From: an uncultured Collinsella sp.
GTDB taxonomy: Bacteria; Actinomycetota; Coriobacteriia; Coriobacteriales; Coriobacteriaceae
Direction of reading: 5' to 3'
Assembly (NCBI GenBank): GCA_934643145.1
Contig: CAKUBM010000015.1
Span: 1 to 47,151 of the forward strand
Length of the DNA stretch: 47,151 nt
Made by a program: the position numbers and the translations under genes. Every line of letters begins with the position of its first letter. Positions within the stretch are counted from its first letter, which is position 1. Shown in pieces: positions 25,363 to 34,683 of this stretch. The notes under the pieces were generated by a model. It searched no databases and was not told the DNA's origin. It was given only the letters and a program-made list of their open reading frames with translations.

Positions 25363-25448
25363 GATCGCGATTGCGCCGCTTTGCACTCTGACCGCCCAGA
25401 CAATGGTGGTACGGGCATTCGCCCGGCACTGCCATGAGAGGAGCGGCC

Positions 25449-26108
25449 GTGAACAAGAGCAAGCGCATCGCCATCAGTCTGGTCGCGGGCGTGCTCGCTG
25501 CTCTGCTCTGCTTGGTTTACGGCTCGTCGATCCGCTCGCAAGCCGAACAGGTCCAGGCTGAGACCTTGGCCAAGTATGGTGGCGATCGCGTCGAGGTTTG
25601 CGTCGCGGCGCGCGATATCGATGTGGGCGAGACCCTTGATGAGACCAATGTCATAACCCAGGAATGGCTGACGAGCCTGCTGCCGCGTGACGCGGCGACC
25701 GAGCTGCGCCAGGTGCGCGGCGACGTGACGACTTCGCGTATTCCCAAAAACGCCGTGATCTGCAATGTCTACACCAAGGCCGAGAGCCGCAAGCTCGAGG
25801 TGCCTAAGGGCAAGGTCGCCGTTTCGGTGGCGGTCGATGCCGAGCACTCGGTCGGCGGTGCTGCGGTCGTGGGCAGCTACGTGGATGTGTATGTGCAAAA
25901 AGACGGCGTAACCGATCGGCTGTGCGGCGCGTACGTGATCGATACCAGTGAGGATTCCGGTGCCACGCGCGAGGGCAAGATCGAATGGGTGACGCTGGCG
26001 GCTGACCCCGAAGACGTCAAGGAACTGCTGGGAGCCTCGGGCAAGGGAACGGTCAGCTTGACGATTCCCGCCACGGCGCGCGGCAAAAAGAGCGGAGGCG
26101 ACGAGTGA
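25449..26108 (+). CDS. cpaB: Tad pilus assembly protein CpaB/RcpC (SAF domain)
   Basis: 219 residues. One N-terminal membrane anchor (about 6-25) is followed by an SAF/pilus-base domain: VEVCVAARDIDVGETL (about 48-63) is the family signature, and AVSVAVDAEHSVGGAAVVGSYVDV follows. In diderms it contacts the secretin, but no secretin is encoded here, as in other monoderm Tad loci, so it probably organises the pilus base at the outer face of the membrane. The start is GTG 25449 behind GAGGAG (five bases); an ATG at 25434 precedes that site. It is the first gene of the Tad operon and overlaps the next by one base. Confidence 0.88.
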   Translation: MNKSKRIAISLVAGVLAALLCLVYGSSIRSQAEQVQAETLAKYGGDRVEVCVAARDIDVGETLDETNVITQEWLTSLLPRDAATELRQVRGDVTTSRIPKNAVICNVYTKAESRKLEVPKGKVAVSVAVDAEHSVGGAAVVGSYVDVYVQKDGVTDRLCGAYVIDTSEDSGATREGKIEWVTLAADPEDVKELLGASGKGTVSLTIPATARGKKSGGDE

Positions 26109-27757
26109 TGAAGGCGATCTGGCTTGCGTGCTGCGCGTGCGGCGATTACAGACTGTTGCAGCGGGAAGTCGAGGGCCGTGATGTGGGTGCACAGATGCTT
26201 CGCGTGGGTGACCTGGACGGGCTGGTTTCCATGGCGCGGGCGTTTCCGTCACGCCGCGGGGCTGCCATCATCGCGGCGTCTCTGTTTGATACCGAAGATG
26301 TGCGCAAGACTGTTGCGCGCCTGACGGCCGAAGGCCGCGTGAGTCGCGTGGTCGTGTTGATAGAAGCGCTCGATCCGTCGGATATCGAGGGGCTGTTTCG
26401 CGCGGGGGCGACCGAGGTCATCGCTGCGCACAGTATATGCGGCAACGGGCGCGCGGGCGAGGGAGCGGTTGATTCCGATCGGCGCATGACGATTGAGCCC
26501 GATGCTTTTGTTGATAGGGAACCCGGGGCGCCTCGCGCTACAAGAGGCCCGCGTGTTGATGATTATGGAAAAGCGGAAGCCGAGCATGGTCGGCGCCCCC
26601 GGAACCCCCTTGTATACGATGACGCTGGGGGGCCGGCGCAGCATGCTGGCGACTCCCCGGCTGTAGATATGGGATACGTGCACGGCGTGAATCTGGTGGA
26701 TGAACTCGATGAAGTTGAGGACTTTGCCGGGTGCGGCGAGTTGTCGCTGATGCAGCATGAGCAGATTGCGCAGAACGAGCCTGCCTCGCAGACCGAACAA
26801 GCTGCCATGCCGGCTTGGACGCAGCATGTGGTTGCGGCGGGGGAGACGGGGGCGCTGCCACCGACGCCCGCCCCGCCGCCTCCGATGCCGCCGGCAGACG
26901 CTGCCGCTCCGCCGCATCGAGCTCCGGTCATCTGCGCTATTTCGGGTTCGGGCGGTTGCGGCAAGTCGACGATCGTTGCCACTATGGCACACACATCGTC
27001 GCTGTTGGGCTTGCGTGCCGCCGTGCTCGACCTGGACCTGATGTTTGGAAACCTTTACGACTTGTTAGGTGTCGATGCTCCGCGCGATATGGCGGCACTT
27101 ATCGAGCCGTCGGCGGCGGGCACGCTTGCCGAGCCGGATATCGTGGCCGCTTCGATGCGCGTGGCGCCGGGCGTTACGCTCTGGGGTCCCGTCGCGGCGC
27201 CCGAGCAAGCCGAGCTCATGGCACGTCCGGTGGAGCTACTGCTTGATGTTCTGCGTCGAGAATCCGACGTGGTCTTTATCGATACCTCGGTCTTTTGGGG
27301 CGACGCCGTGGCGGCTGCGGTGGCGGCGAGCGACCGTTGCCTGGTCGTTGGCGATGCGGCGGTGTCGTCCGCGGCATCGGCATCGCGCGTCATTGAACTG
27401 GCAGGTCGAGTAGGTGTGCCACGCACGCGCATGAGCGCCGTGTTCAACCGGTTCGGTGCGCGCGGGGCAGACGAGGACGTCGCCATGCGCTTTGAGATTG
27501 CCTGTGCGTTGAGCTCCAAGATTCGTATCGCCGATGGCGGGCAGGATCTCGCCGCGCTCATGGCGTTTGGGCGCGCTGACGAGGCAGTGGGGCAGACCAG
27601 CGCTTTTGCGACTAGCGTGCGCGAGGCCACGCGCGAGATGCTCGTGGAACTGGGGTGCGCCGTCGGCCCTTGGAGCGATATGGTCGCCGACCGTGCAACG
27701 CGCGCCGAACGCCCGCGTATCCGCCTTCCCTGGTCGCGCGAGGGTGATCAGCGATGA
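26108..27757 (+). CDS. tadZ: TadZ/CpaE-like pilus localisation ATPase
   Basis: 549 residues. A receiver-like N-terminal domain (about 1-115) without a phosphoacceptor pattern is followed by a long Pro/Ala/Glu-rich linker (about 125-275) with a PPTPAPPPPMPPAD tract, then a MinD/ParA-type ATPase domain with deviant Walker A GSGGCGKST (near 280) and DLDLMFGNLYDLLG. TadZ proteins place the Tad apparatus in the cell. The linker is unusually long and its codon use is less biased. The ATG at 26108 overlaps the cpaB stop (TGATG), with GGAGGC upstream. It overlaps tadA by four bases. Confidence 0.87.
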   Translation: MKAIWLACCACGDYRLLQREVEGRDVGAQMLRVGDLDGLVSMARAFPSRRGAAIIAASLFDTEDVRKTVARLTAEGRVSRVVVLIEALDPSDIEGLFRAGATEVIAAHSICGNGRAGEGAVDSDRRMTIEPDAFVDREPGAPRATRGPRVDDYGKAEAEHGRRPRNPLVYDDAGGPAQHAGDSPAVDMGYVHGVNLVDELDEVEDFAGCGELSLMQHEQIAQNEPASQTEQAAMPAWTQHVVAAGETGALPPTPAPPPPMPPADAAAPPHRAPVICAISGSGGCGKSTIVATMAHTSSLLGLRAAVLDLDLMFGNLYDLLGVDAPRDMAALIEPSAAGTLAEPDIVAASMRVAPGVTLWGPVAAPEQAELMARPVELLLDVLRRESDVVFIDTSVFWGDAVAAAVAASDRCLVVGDAAVSSAASASRVIELAGRVGVPRTRMSAVFNRFGARGADEDVAMRFEIACALSSKIRIADGGQDLAALMAFGRADEAVGQTSAFATSVREATREMLVELGCAVGPWSDMVADRATRAERPRIRLPWSREGDQR

Positions 27758-29082
27758 GCCTGCAAACGAGGATTAAGGCTGCCGGCGCTGCGGCGGCGGC
27801 AGCGCCTGTAGATGCGGGGCGTCGCCGCGCCGTGAAACGACGCACCAAGCGCGCCGTGATGGACCGCATGGGTTACGACGAAGTGGCGCGTATCAGCGCC
27901 TATATCGACCCGGCACTTGCCCGCTCGGAATTGCGTCCTGCGGTGGAGGCGGCGCTCAATGTTGAGGAGCCGACCGATCTCGCGACGCCCGAGCGCGAGA
28001 CCATCATCGACGAGATTTTGGATGACGTGGTGGGCTTGGGGCCGTTGCAGCCACTCATCGAGGACGACACCGTTACCGAGATCATGATCAACGGCTGCCG
28101 CTCGGCTTTCTTTGAACGCGGCGGCGTCTTGTACCCCATCGAGCATGCGTTTGAGGATGATGAGCAGATTCGTGTGCTTATCGACCGCATCATCTCTCCG
28201 CTTGGCCGCCGTATCGACGAGCGCAGCCCCATCGTCAACGCCCGCCTCAAAACGGGTTATCGCGTCAACGCGGTGATTCCGCCTGTGGCGATTGACGGAC
28301 CGATTCTCACCATCCGAAAGTTCTCGGACCGTATCTGCTCGCTGGACGAGCTTGTGGGGCTGGGGTCGCTGCCGCTTTGGTATGCGCAGCTGCTGTCGTG
28401 CGCGGTGTCGCTGCGACAGGACCTGGCGGTTGCGGGAGGCACGGGATCTGGTAAGACCACCCTGCTCAACGCGTTGTCATGTGAGATTTCCACCGGCGAG
28501 CGTATCGTGACGATCGAGGACTCTGCCGAGCTCAAGTTTGCGCATCATCCGCACGTGGTGCGCCTAGAGGCGCGCGAGGCTTCAATTGAGGGTGAGGGCG
28601 CGGTGACGATCCGCGACCTGGTGACCAATGCCCTCCGCATGCGCCCCGACCGCATCGTGGTGGGCGAGGTGCGCGGTGCCGAGTGCTGCGACATGTTGCA
28701 GGCCATGAACACGGGCCACGACGGGTCGCTCACCACACTTCATGCGGGTTCAGAACAGGAGACCGTGGTGCGTCTGACGTTGCTTGCACGTTATGGCATC
28801 GATCTGCCGAGCGAGCTCATCGAGGAGCAGATTGCCATGGCGCTCGACGGCATCGTGATGTCCGAGCGCCACGCCGATGGCAGGCGTTTCGTCTCCTCGT
28901 ATTCGGGGGTGCGACGCGCCGCATCGGGTGGCGTAGAGCTCGAGCGCTATGTGACGTTCGATGCCGCCGAGCGCACCTGGACGCTTGACCGCGAGCCGCC
29001 GTTTATCGCAGAAGGCCTGCGGTCGGGGACGCTCACACAAGAGGAGGTGGACGAATGGAGATCACTGTGCCCCTCGTCGTAG
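27754..29082 (+). CDS. tadA: Tad secretion ATPase (TadA/CpaF)
   Basis: 442 residues. A hexameric cytoplasmic ATPase of the type II/IV secretion superfamily that drives pilus assembly. It has an N-terminal helical domain (about 1-120), Walker [10 protein letters not shown] (near 228), Asp box [10 protein letters not shown], Walker [16 protein letters not shown] and a His box [13 protein letters not shown], all intact. The start ATGA overlaps the tadZ stop; GAGGGTGA serves as the ribosome binding site. The C-terminus overlaps tadB by 28 bp. It is the best-conserved and most certain gene of the pilus cluster. Confidence 0.95.
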   Translation: MSLQTRIKAAGAAAAAAPVDAGRRRAVKRRTKRAVMDRMGYDEVARISAYIDPALARSELRPAVEAALNVEEPTDLATPERETIIDEILDDVVGLGPLQPLIEDDTVTEIMINGCRSAFFERGGVLYPIEHAFEDDEQIRVLIDRIISPLGRRIDERSPIVNARLKTGYRVNAVIPPVAIDGPILTIRKFSDRICSLDELVGLGSLPLWYAQLLSCAVSLRQDLAVAGGTGSGKTTLLNALSCEISTGERIVTIEDSAELKFAHHPHVVRLEAREASIEGEGAVTIRDLVTNALRMRPDRIVVGEVRGAECCDMLQAMNTGHDGSLTTLHAGSEQETVVRLTLLARYGIDLPSELIEEQIAMALDGIVMSERHADGRRFVSSYSGVRRAASGGVELERYVTFDAAERTWTLDREPPFIAEGLRSGTLTQEEVDEWRSLCPSS

Positions 29083-29981
29083 GGGGCTTGGCAGGGCTTT
29101 CTGTCGCGACGGCGTGCGGGGCGGAACCTCGTGTGCCGCAGGTACCGCCGGCGGAGCTGGCACGTCAGGCGCTCGAGACGGTGGCAGAGAAGCTGCCGCG
29201 TGAGCTGGTGGAAAACGATCTGCTGAAAAAGATCGCCCGTTCGTGGGCATCGCTGGCTCCGGCGCATCGCCTTGGCCTCGTGATCGAAGATGCTTCGGGG
29301 CGTTTGGCGTTTCTGCTGCTATCGAGCGGTGTCTGCTGCGTTTTACTAACGATGGTGTCGTTATCGCCCCTCGGATTTGCCTTGGGACTTGTTGCTCCGT
29401 TTGCCGTTGGTGCCGCTCGGGATGGCTTTGAGAGCCGGCGCGAGCAACACGATGCAGAAGAGGCAATGCCCGAGGCGTTTACCGCACTTTCCATGTCGCT
29501 TGCCTCGGGACATTCGCTGGCCCAGGGCATGCGCTTTGTGGGCGCTCATGCGCAAGAGCCAGTGCATACCGAGTTTTTGCGGGTGGCGGCGGCGATCGAT
29601 TGCGGCATCTCGGCGACCGACGCGCTCGATGACTTGCTCGTGCGTATCGACGCCCCCGGTCTTTCGCTTGTGACCTTGGCGCTTAAGGTGTCTCAGCGCA
29701 CCGGCGCTCCGCTTGCCGACTTACTGTCCGAGGCGTCGAGCATGGTGGGGGAGCGCATTGAGCTCAAGCGCCGCCTGGATGTTAAGACGTCGCAGGCTCG
29801 CATGTCTGCGCATATGGTCGCGGCGATGCCGGCGGGCATGTGCGCGGTGTTGGCGCTGCTTTCGGCAGATTTTCGTCGCGGTCTTGCGACGCCTGCCGGC
29901 GCGGGCGCTGTGGTGCTGGGTCTTGCCCTCAACGCCGTTGCCCTGGTGGTTATCCGGCGCATTATGCGGGTGGAGCTATGA
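29055..29981 (+). CDS. tadB: Tad inner-membrane platform protein TadB
   Basis: 308 residues with a T2SS F domain (about 155-280; core EAFTALSMSLASGHSLAQGM). Hydrophobic segments lie at 1-22, 82-120 and two near the C-terminus. It forms the membrane platform with TadC and is thought to couple TadA to pilin extraction. The start ATG follows GGAGGTGG within the end of tadA. The ATGA overlap with tadC indicates coupling. Confidence 0.9.
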   Translation: MEITVPLVVGGLAGLSVATACGAEPRVPQVPPAELARQALETVAEKLPRELVENDLLKKIARSWASLAPAHRLGLVIEDASGRLAFLLLSSGVCCVLLTMVSLSPLGFALGLVAPFAVGAARDGFESRREQHDAEEAMPEAFTALSMSLASGHSLAQGMRFVGAHAQEPVHTEFLRVAAAIDCGISATDALDDLLVRIDAPGLSLVTLALKVSQRTGAPLADLLSEASSMVGERIELKRRLDVKTSQARMSAHMVAAMPAGMCAVLALLSADFRRGLATPAGAGAVVLGLALNAVALVVIRRIMRVEL

Positions 29982-30619
29982 GCGCCCCGGTTGCAGTTGC
30001 GGCTTGCCTGTGCGCCCTGAGTGTATTTGTCGCGACGGGTTTGGATCGGGCGGATGCATGCAAGATCGCAGGGGCCTGCAAGCGCGAGGCGGTGCTGGTC
30101 GCTGCCGCGGGTCGCTCGGTGGTCGATGCTCTGACCGCGCGAGTGAAGGGCGCGGTTGGAGCGGGCGGCCCGGCGCGAGTGTCGCTCGGCGAAGTGTCCG
30201 AGATGATCGATGTTGTGCGCTTGGGTCTTTCGGCCGGTCTTTCGTTTGATGCGGCGCTCGAGATTTTCTGCGCCAACCGCCGGTCAGTGCTGGCTCTTCG
30301 CCTTGAGCGCGCCTGCATGGCGTGGCAGGTGGGCGTGGGCACGCGTGAGGACGAGTTGTTGGCCGCCGCGCGCGACCTGGACGTGCGAGCGCTCGAGACC
30401 TTTGCCATCACGGTGGGGCAGGCGCTCGCCCTGGGTGCCCCACTTGCCGAGACGCTGGCCGCTCAAAGTCGCGAGATCCGTGCGGCTCATCGCGCCGCGG
30501 TCGAGCGCGAGATCGAGCGTGCGCCCGTCAAGCTGCTGATTCCCACCGGCACGCTCATCTTGCCGGCGTTGCTTCTGTCCATATTGGGCCCGCTGCTGGG
30601 AGCAGGCGGGATGATGTAG
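29978..30619 (+). CDS. tadC: Tad inner-membrane platform protein TadC
   Basis: 213 residues with a T2SS F domain (about 65-190; EMIDVVRLGLSAGLSFDAAL and a later GQALALGAPLAETLA) and a C-terminal membrane segment ending GPLLGAGGMM. It is shorter than many TadC proteins because the N-terminal part is reduced to one membrane helix (about 3-20). It pairs with TadB. The start ATG 29978 overlaps the tadB stop and has GGAG upstream; longer frames run inside tadB and are not supported. Confidence 0.88.
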   Translation: MSAPVAVAACLCALSVFVATGLDRADACKIAGACKREAVLVAAAGRSVVDALTARVKGAVGAGGPARVSLGEVSEMIDVVRLGLSAGLSFDAALEIFCANRRSVLALRLERACMAWQVGVGTREDELLAAARDLDVRALETFAITVGQALALGAPLAETLAAQSREIRAAHRAAVEREIERAPVKLLIPTGTLILPALLLSILGPLLGAGGMM

Positions 30620-30629
30620 GGAGGAATAC

Positions 30630-30863
30630 ATGAACACGATGACTGACGCTGCTGGCAAGGTCCAGGGCTGGGCGTTTTGCCGGGCGGCACATGTTCGTCA
30701 GCGCGCCAAGGAACTATTGCAGGAGGAGAGTGCACAGGGTACCACCGAGTATGCCATCTTGGTCGGCGTGCTCGTGGTGATCGCGATTATCGCCATCGTC
30801 GCATTTAAGGGCAAGGTCCAAGATCTATGGAACGCTATCAGCGAGGGCATCAACAGCCTGTAG
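30630..30863 (+). CDS. flp: Flp-type major pilin
   Basis: 77 residues. A basic leader of about 37 residues ends in the class III prepilin site QG/TTEYA, with the invariant Glu at position 5 of the mature part. This is followed by a 20-residue hydrophobic helix (ILVGVLVVIAIIAIVAF) and a short tail, so the mature pilin is about 40 residues. GGGAGGAAT precedes the ATG. A dedicated prepilin peptidase must process it, and none is encoded in the window. The leader is longer than usual for Flp. Its 3' end overlaps the next gene by 37 bp. Confidence 0.92.
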   Translation: MNTMTDAAGKVQGWAFCRAAHVRQRAKELLQEESAQGTTEYAILVGVLVVIAIIAIVAFKGKVQDLWNAISEGINSL

Positions 30864-31390
30864 AGGGCGAGCGCCCCATCGGGGTGCTGCTGGTGTTTGC
30901 TTGCCTGACCGTGGCGATAGCGGCGGTGCTTTGGGGGCTTAACGCCGCGCGGCAGCAGCGTCCTGGGACCGCCTCCGATTTGGGCTCAGATTCGGCGGTG
31001 GCGTCTCAAAAAGATGAGATGCGAGATGCGGACGATTCGGATGTCGCTGTCACGGCGCAAACCTTTCTGCGGACGCTCGACAAGCGGTCTGGCACTGCGA
31101 CGGATTCGCCTGAGGGCAATGCGATTGCGGTCCGGCTTGCATGGTCTGAGGACCGACCGATGACCGAAGCGGCGGCGGATATGCTGCGTGCCTATCGCGA
31201 GGTACCCACGGCGCAACTTGCTCTGAGCGGCTATCTCGACATCAAAGGAAACGTGTGGGGCGCCATCGTGCGCGACGGACGCGGCTGGGTCGATATGGTG
31301 ACAATTGCCGCGGATGCTGGCGATGCTTCGTGTCGTCTGCGCGCCGTGCGCCTGAGCCCGCAGGCAACGGACTCAAAGGAGGGATCGTGA
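30827..31390 (+). CDS. Tad-locus membrane protein of unknown function
   Basis: 187 residues, unrecognised. One membrane helix lies at about 18-38 (GVLLVFACLTVAIAAVLWGL), followed by an acidic Ser/Asp-rich linker and a small C-terminal domain (about 85-180) probably outside the membrane. The type II topology suggests an accessory pilus assembly factor, which is inferred only from position. The start ATG 30827 lies in flp, with AAGG eleven bases away; a GTG near 30881 is possible but would cut into the hydrophobic helix. It ends just before the second pilin-like gene. Confidence 0.7.
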   Translation: MERYQRGHQQPVEGERPIGVLLVFACLTVAIAAVLWGLNAARQQRPGTASDLGSDSAVASQKDEMRDADDSDVAVTAQTFLRTLDKRSGTATDSPEGNAIAVRLAWSEDRPMTEAAADMLRAYREVPTAQLALSGYLDIKGNVWGAIVRDGRGWVDMVTIAADAGDASCRLRAVRLSPQATDSKEGS

Positions 31391-31391
31391 A

Positions 31392-31610
31392 ATGCATGAT
31401 GTCCTGCGTGAGGAATCTGCCCAGGCGACGGTCGAATACGCCATTGTCACGGTGGCGCTGTTATCGATCGTGCTGGCGATCGCGGGACTTTGGCGTGCCG
31501 GCACCGATGGGCGCTTGGCGGCGCTGGTTGAGCGGGCGGCATCCCATGGCGTCGCCTCGACGTCGGTTATCGACGCCGCTGCGGCCGCTAAGGACATCGC
31601 GTTGTATTGA
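31392..31610 (+). CDS. Second pilin-like protein (class III prepilin type)
   Basis: 72 residues. EESAQATVEYAIVTVALLSI resembles the cleavage region of Flp (EESAQGTTEYA): a short leader, A/TVEYA with Glu at +3 to +5, and a hydrophobic helix to about residue 33. A hydrophilic, Ala-rich C-terminus follows and is longer than that of Flp. It could be a minor pilin or pseudopilin. AAGGAGG (31377-31383) precedes the ATG by eight bases. Its end overlaps the likely start of the TadE-like gene. Confidence 0.8.
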   Translation: MHDVLREESAQATVEYAIVTVALLSIVLAIAGLWRAGTDGRLAALVERAASHGVASTSVIDAAAAAKDIALY

Positions 31611-32082
31611 TGCCGCGCGCGAGGACCGGGCGCAGTCTACGGTCGAGGCCGCTTTTTTGCTGCCGACGTTTCTGACACTCATCCTTCTCGCGCTGCAACC
31701 GGTGTGCCTGCTCTATACGCGCGCGGTCATGGAGTCTGCCGCCGCCGAGACCGCGCGGCTCATGACCACAACGACGGCGGAGGACGACGATCTTAAGGAG
31801 TTCACCCGCCGCCGACTTGCCGCAGTGCCCAACGTTTCGATCTTTCATGCCGGCGGGCCGTTGTCGTGGGATATCGAGCTTGGCCGGGCCGGTGCGGGTG
31901 GCGTCTCGTCCGTGTCCGTTTCCGGCGAGGTCAAGACGTTGCCTGTGATCGGTGCGTTTGCGCAGGCTATGGGTGGTACCGCCGAGGGCGGCTACGTTGA
32001 GCTCAAGGTCGATGTCTCGTATCAATCGCGTCCCGAATGGCTGGAGGGAGATTATGATTCGTGGATTGCTGCATGGGATTAA
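31546..32082 (+). CDS. TadE-like minor pilin (start uncertain)
   Basis: The recognisable part starts near 31615: EDRAQSTVEAAFLLPTFLTL is the TadE N-terminal motif, a prepilin-like site plus helix, followed by about 120 extracellular residues. The start is a problem. The only nearby canonical in-frame codon is ATG 31546, which overlaps the upstream gene by 65 bp and adds an implausible Arg-rich leader. An ATT at 31606, twelve bases after AAGGA, is a non-canonical alternative. It is probably translationally coupled to the preceding gene. It overlaps the TadG-like gene by 29 bp. Confidence 0.75.
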   Translation: MASPRRRLSTPLRPLRTSRCIDAAREDRAQSTVEAAFLLPTFLTLILLALQPVCLLYTRAVMESAAAETARLMTTTTAEDDDLKEFTRRRLAAVPNVSIFHAGGPLSWDIELGRAGAGGVSSVSVSGEVKTLPVIGAFAQAMGGTAEGGYVELKVDVSYQSRPEWLEGDYDSWIAAWD

Positions 32083-34207
32083 GTGTTTCTGGTCTAGACG
32101 CGTTTTGACGCACCGTCCGAGCTGCCATCGCAAGCGAGGCGGCTTTATGGGTCGAGCCGGTGTCGATCTGTTTATCGAAGACGGCGCCTATACCACGCTT
32201 TCTTCTGCCGTGGTCATCCTAGTGGTGCTCACATTGTTGTTTTCGTCGACCGCGGCGATATGGAGCATGTCGCGTGCCGGGGATACCCAGGTGGCGGCTG
32301 ATAGCGGCGCGCTGGCGGGTGCCAACGTAGTGTCGTCCTATCACACGGCTGCCACGGTGGTTGATGCGAGCATCTTGAGTCTGGGGCTGGCGGGGTTTGC
32401 CACGATCGGGACGGGCCTGGTCGCCATCCTCATCCCGGGTGCCGAGCCGGTTGCCGGCAATATGGTCGACACCGGGATTGAGATCATTAAAACGCGCAAC
32501 AAGTTTGCCAAAAGCGCATCGGAAGGCTTACAGAAAATCGAGACGGCTCTGCCGTATCTGATCGCCGCGCGTGCCACACAGGCTGTGTCGGCGCAGGATA
32601 CCGATAGTGTGATCTATACCGGTACGGCGCTTGCCGTACCTCGGACATCCGAGTCGGATTTCGTTGCGCTCAAGGGTTCCGAGATCTCGACCGATGCGAT
32701 TAAAGACACATCGGAAGATTTAGAGTACGCGGCCGAGGAGCTGCGGAAGGCCTCCGAGGAGACGGCGAAGGCTAAAGAGCGCGCCTGGTTGGCGGACTGC
32801 GGCGGGCCGGATAAAGGTTCGGTCGGCAGCTGCTCGTGCATGTGGGAACGCGCGAAAAGCCTGACGGACCTATCGGGTACTCAAAATCCGCATTATGCTT
32901 CGAGCGTCACATGGGAACCCCAAGTTGCCCTTGATCGCGCGAGGGCATATTATCGCTCCCGCCTTGCAAACGAGGCGCCTCAGGGTTCGAGTGTCGAGAT
33001 GAGGGCGGAGTCGGCAGCGCGTAAGGCGTTTTACACCTATGCGAGCACAGAGGTCAATCGCGCATATATAACCGAAGATGGGGACAAAGTCTCTTCCTAT
33101 ATCCCGCTGTTGCCTCGCAATTCTGACGAGGTGCGAGCGACGGAACTCTATACCGATGCGTCGTGGCCAGTCAGCATCAACGATGGCAAGACGTATCTGC
33201 ATTACGGAACGAGCTGTCCTAACTATAAAAAAGGAACGCCGAACGGATTTGCTTCGGTTGCCGATTACGACGGACAGGATAAATGCAGCAAATGCCATTT
33301 TGGCGTCTCGTCGCTTGGTGCTGTTGCGGCGCCCTCAACCTCTATCGAAAACGGCTTCGAATATCACTTCGACGAGTTCAAAAAGGCCTTGGAGGAATAC
33401 GTCAAATGTCGGAACAAAGAGCTTGAGCTCATGCGTCAGACCGAGGATGAGGCCGACCGTGCGGGCAATGCGTTCGATACCGCCATCAAAGAACTTTCCG
33501 GTGAGCGTCCGCGTATCGCCCCACCTGGCCGCAACGGCGTAGTCGCCTTTGCAGTTTCGGGTGATATTACCAGCCCCGATCAACTTAACTCTTCGTTTAA
33601 CACGGCGGTTGAGCTTGGCAGTCGCGGTGCCATCTCTGCCGCGGTGCTGGCGCCCGATGAGGCGACGGCGCAAAACAACGTGCTTTCGCGATTTTTCTCG
33701 ACATTGAAGGAACGCTCGGGTGGCGTTGCCGGCGTACTCGATGGCGTCATGGATGTTTGGGGACGGCTGCTTGTGGGATACGGAGACATCCAAGGTTCGG
33801 CCGACGAACTTATGGACGAGATGATTAAGGGCCTAGGAGGGGGCAACGGTGCGTTGGGCTCCATTGCATCGTGGCTCGGCGATACCGTTTCGGCGTCCGT
33901 GGCGGCGCTGGGTTTGGAACCGTGCGACTTGCGCCTGCGAAAGCCGGTGCTGACCGATTCCGCCAACGTCATTAAGAGTCCGGGGTCTGACATTGCCGGT
34001 CTCTCTCAGGCGCAAGACAAGCTGCGAAGTATTCCGTTGGGCGTGACCGATCCCAAGGCGCTTTGCGAGGCGTTGGAATATCAAGTCGAACGCACCATCA
34101 GCGGTACGGTATTCACGCTTGCGGAGATCCCTCTGCCCGGCGGCGGCTCCATCCCGCTCACCGTCGATGTCGCCACGCTGGTTGGCGCTCTGGGCGGTGG
34201 GTCGTAA
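32054..34207 (+). CDS. TadG-like pilus-associated protein
   Basis: 717 residues. A basic N-terminus of about 35 residues and a hydrophobic helix (about 48-75) lead into a WSMSRAGDTQVAADSGALAGA segment typical of TadE/TadG-like Flp-assembly proteins. The rest is a large extracellular region rich in Ala/Glu helices (for example around 220-240) and with several Cys residues (CGGPDKGSVGSCSC near 254 and CSKCHF near 412) that could form disulfides. Codon use in the middle (32600-33450) is visibly less GC-biased than the rest of the operon. The start ATG 32054 follows GGAGGGAG. A surface role in adhesion is plausible. Confidence 0.8.
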   Translation: MIRGLLHGIKCFWSRRVLTHRPSCHRKRGGFMGRAGVDLFIEDGAYTTLSSAVVILVVLTLLFSSTAAIWSMSRAGDTQVAADSGALAGANVVSSYHTAATVVDASILSLGLAGFATIGTGLVAILIPGAEPVAGNMVDTGIEIIKTRNKFAKSASEGLQKIETALPYLIAARATQAVSAQDTDSVIYTGTALAVPRTSESDFVALKGSEISTDAIKDTSEDLEYAAEELRKASEETAKAKERAWLADCGGPDKGSVGSCSCMWERAKSLTDLSGTQNPHYASSVTWEPQVALDRARAYYRSRLANEAPQGSSVEMRAESAARKAFYTYASTEVNRAYITEDGDKVSSYIPLLPRNSDEVRATELYTDASWPVSINDGKTYLHYGTSCPNYKKGTPNGFASVADYDGQDKCSKCHFGVSSLGAVAAPSTSIENGFEYHFDEFKKALEEYVKCRNKELELMRQTEDEADRAGNAFDTAIKELSGERPRIAPPGRNGVVAFAVSGDITSPDQLNSSFNTAVELGSRGAISAAVLAPDEATAQNNVLSRFFSTLKERSGGVAGVLDGVMDVWGRLLVGYGDIQGSADELMDEMIKGLGGGNGALGSIASWLGDTVSASVAALGLEPCDLRLRKPVLTDSANVIKSPGSDIAGLSQAQDKLRSIPLGVTDPKALCEALEYQVERTISGTVFTLAEIPLPGGGSIPLTVDVATLVGALGGGS

Positions 34208-34683
34208 TGAGTATCCGCATGCGTCTGCGCGAGGAGCACGCCCAAGCGACGGTGGAGATGGCAGTGGTTACGCCCGTTTTGCTGGTGCTGGCACTCATCG
34301 TGTACAACGTCATGATCTTTGCCAGCGCTGTCGCGCGCTTCGACCGCGTGGTGCCCGACATCGTGTTGGCGCACGCCGTGGCGTCGGAGGGGGAGGGCGA
34401 CGAAAGCTCTGTCGATGCCTCGGCGACGGTCCAGACTCAAATTCTGAATGCCATGGAAGGCTATGACTTGCAGATCGAAGTGTCGAGTGAACAAGGTGCG
34501 GCGGCATCGGACGGTGGCCTGCTCTCTCTATCCGGAACGTTTAGGACCTATACCTGCACCATGCACTACGAGCCATGGCCGAGCTCGCTGAGCATCGCCG
34601 GTCTTTCTTTGGGTGCGCCGGCACAGTTGTCGCACGAGCGCACGGTAACGATCGACCCCTGGCGTCCGGGGGTGGTTATGTGA
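34207..34683 (+). CDS. TadE/TadF-like minor pilin
   Basis: 158 residues. The N-terminus EEHAQATVEMAVVTPVLLVL shows a prepilin-type site and helix (about 13-37), followed by an extracellular domain with two Cys-poor beta-rich segments (LSLSGTFRTYTCTMHYEPWP). It is the second TadE-type protein in the operon. The ATG shares a base with the TadG-like stop codon; GGTGGG is a modest ribosome binding site. Confidence 0.82.
   Translation: MSIRMRLREEHAQATVEMAVVTPVLLVLALIVYNVMIFASAVARFDRVVPDIVLAHAVASEGEGDESSVDASATVQTQILNAMEGYDLQIEVSSEQGAAASDGGLLSLSGTFRTYTCTMHYEPWPSSLSIAGLSLGAPAQLSHERTVTIDPWRPGVVM

Noticed and set aside
31255..31545. Longer N-terminus for the TadE-like protein
   Set aside because: The extension is Arg/Cys/Trp-rich, characteristic of an out-of-frame translation, and overlaps the whole second pilin-like gene.
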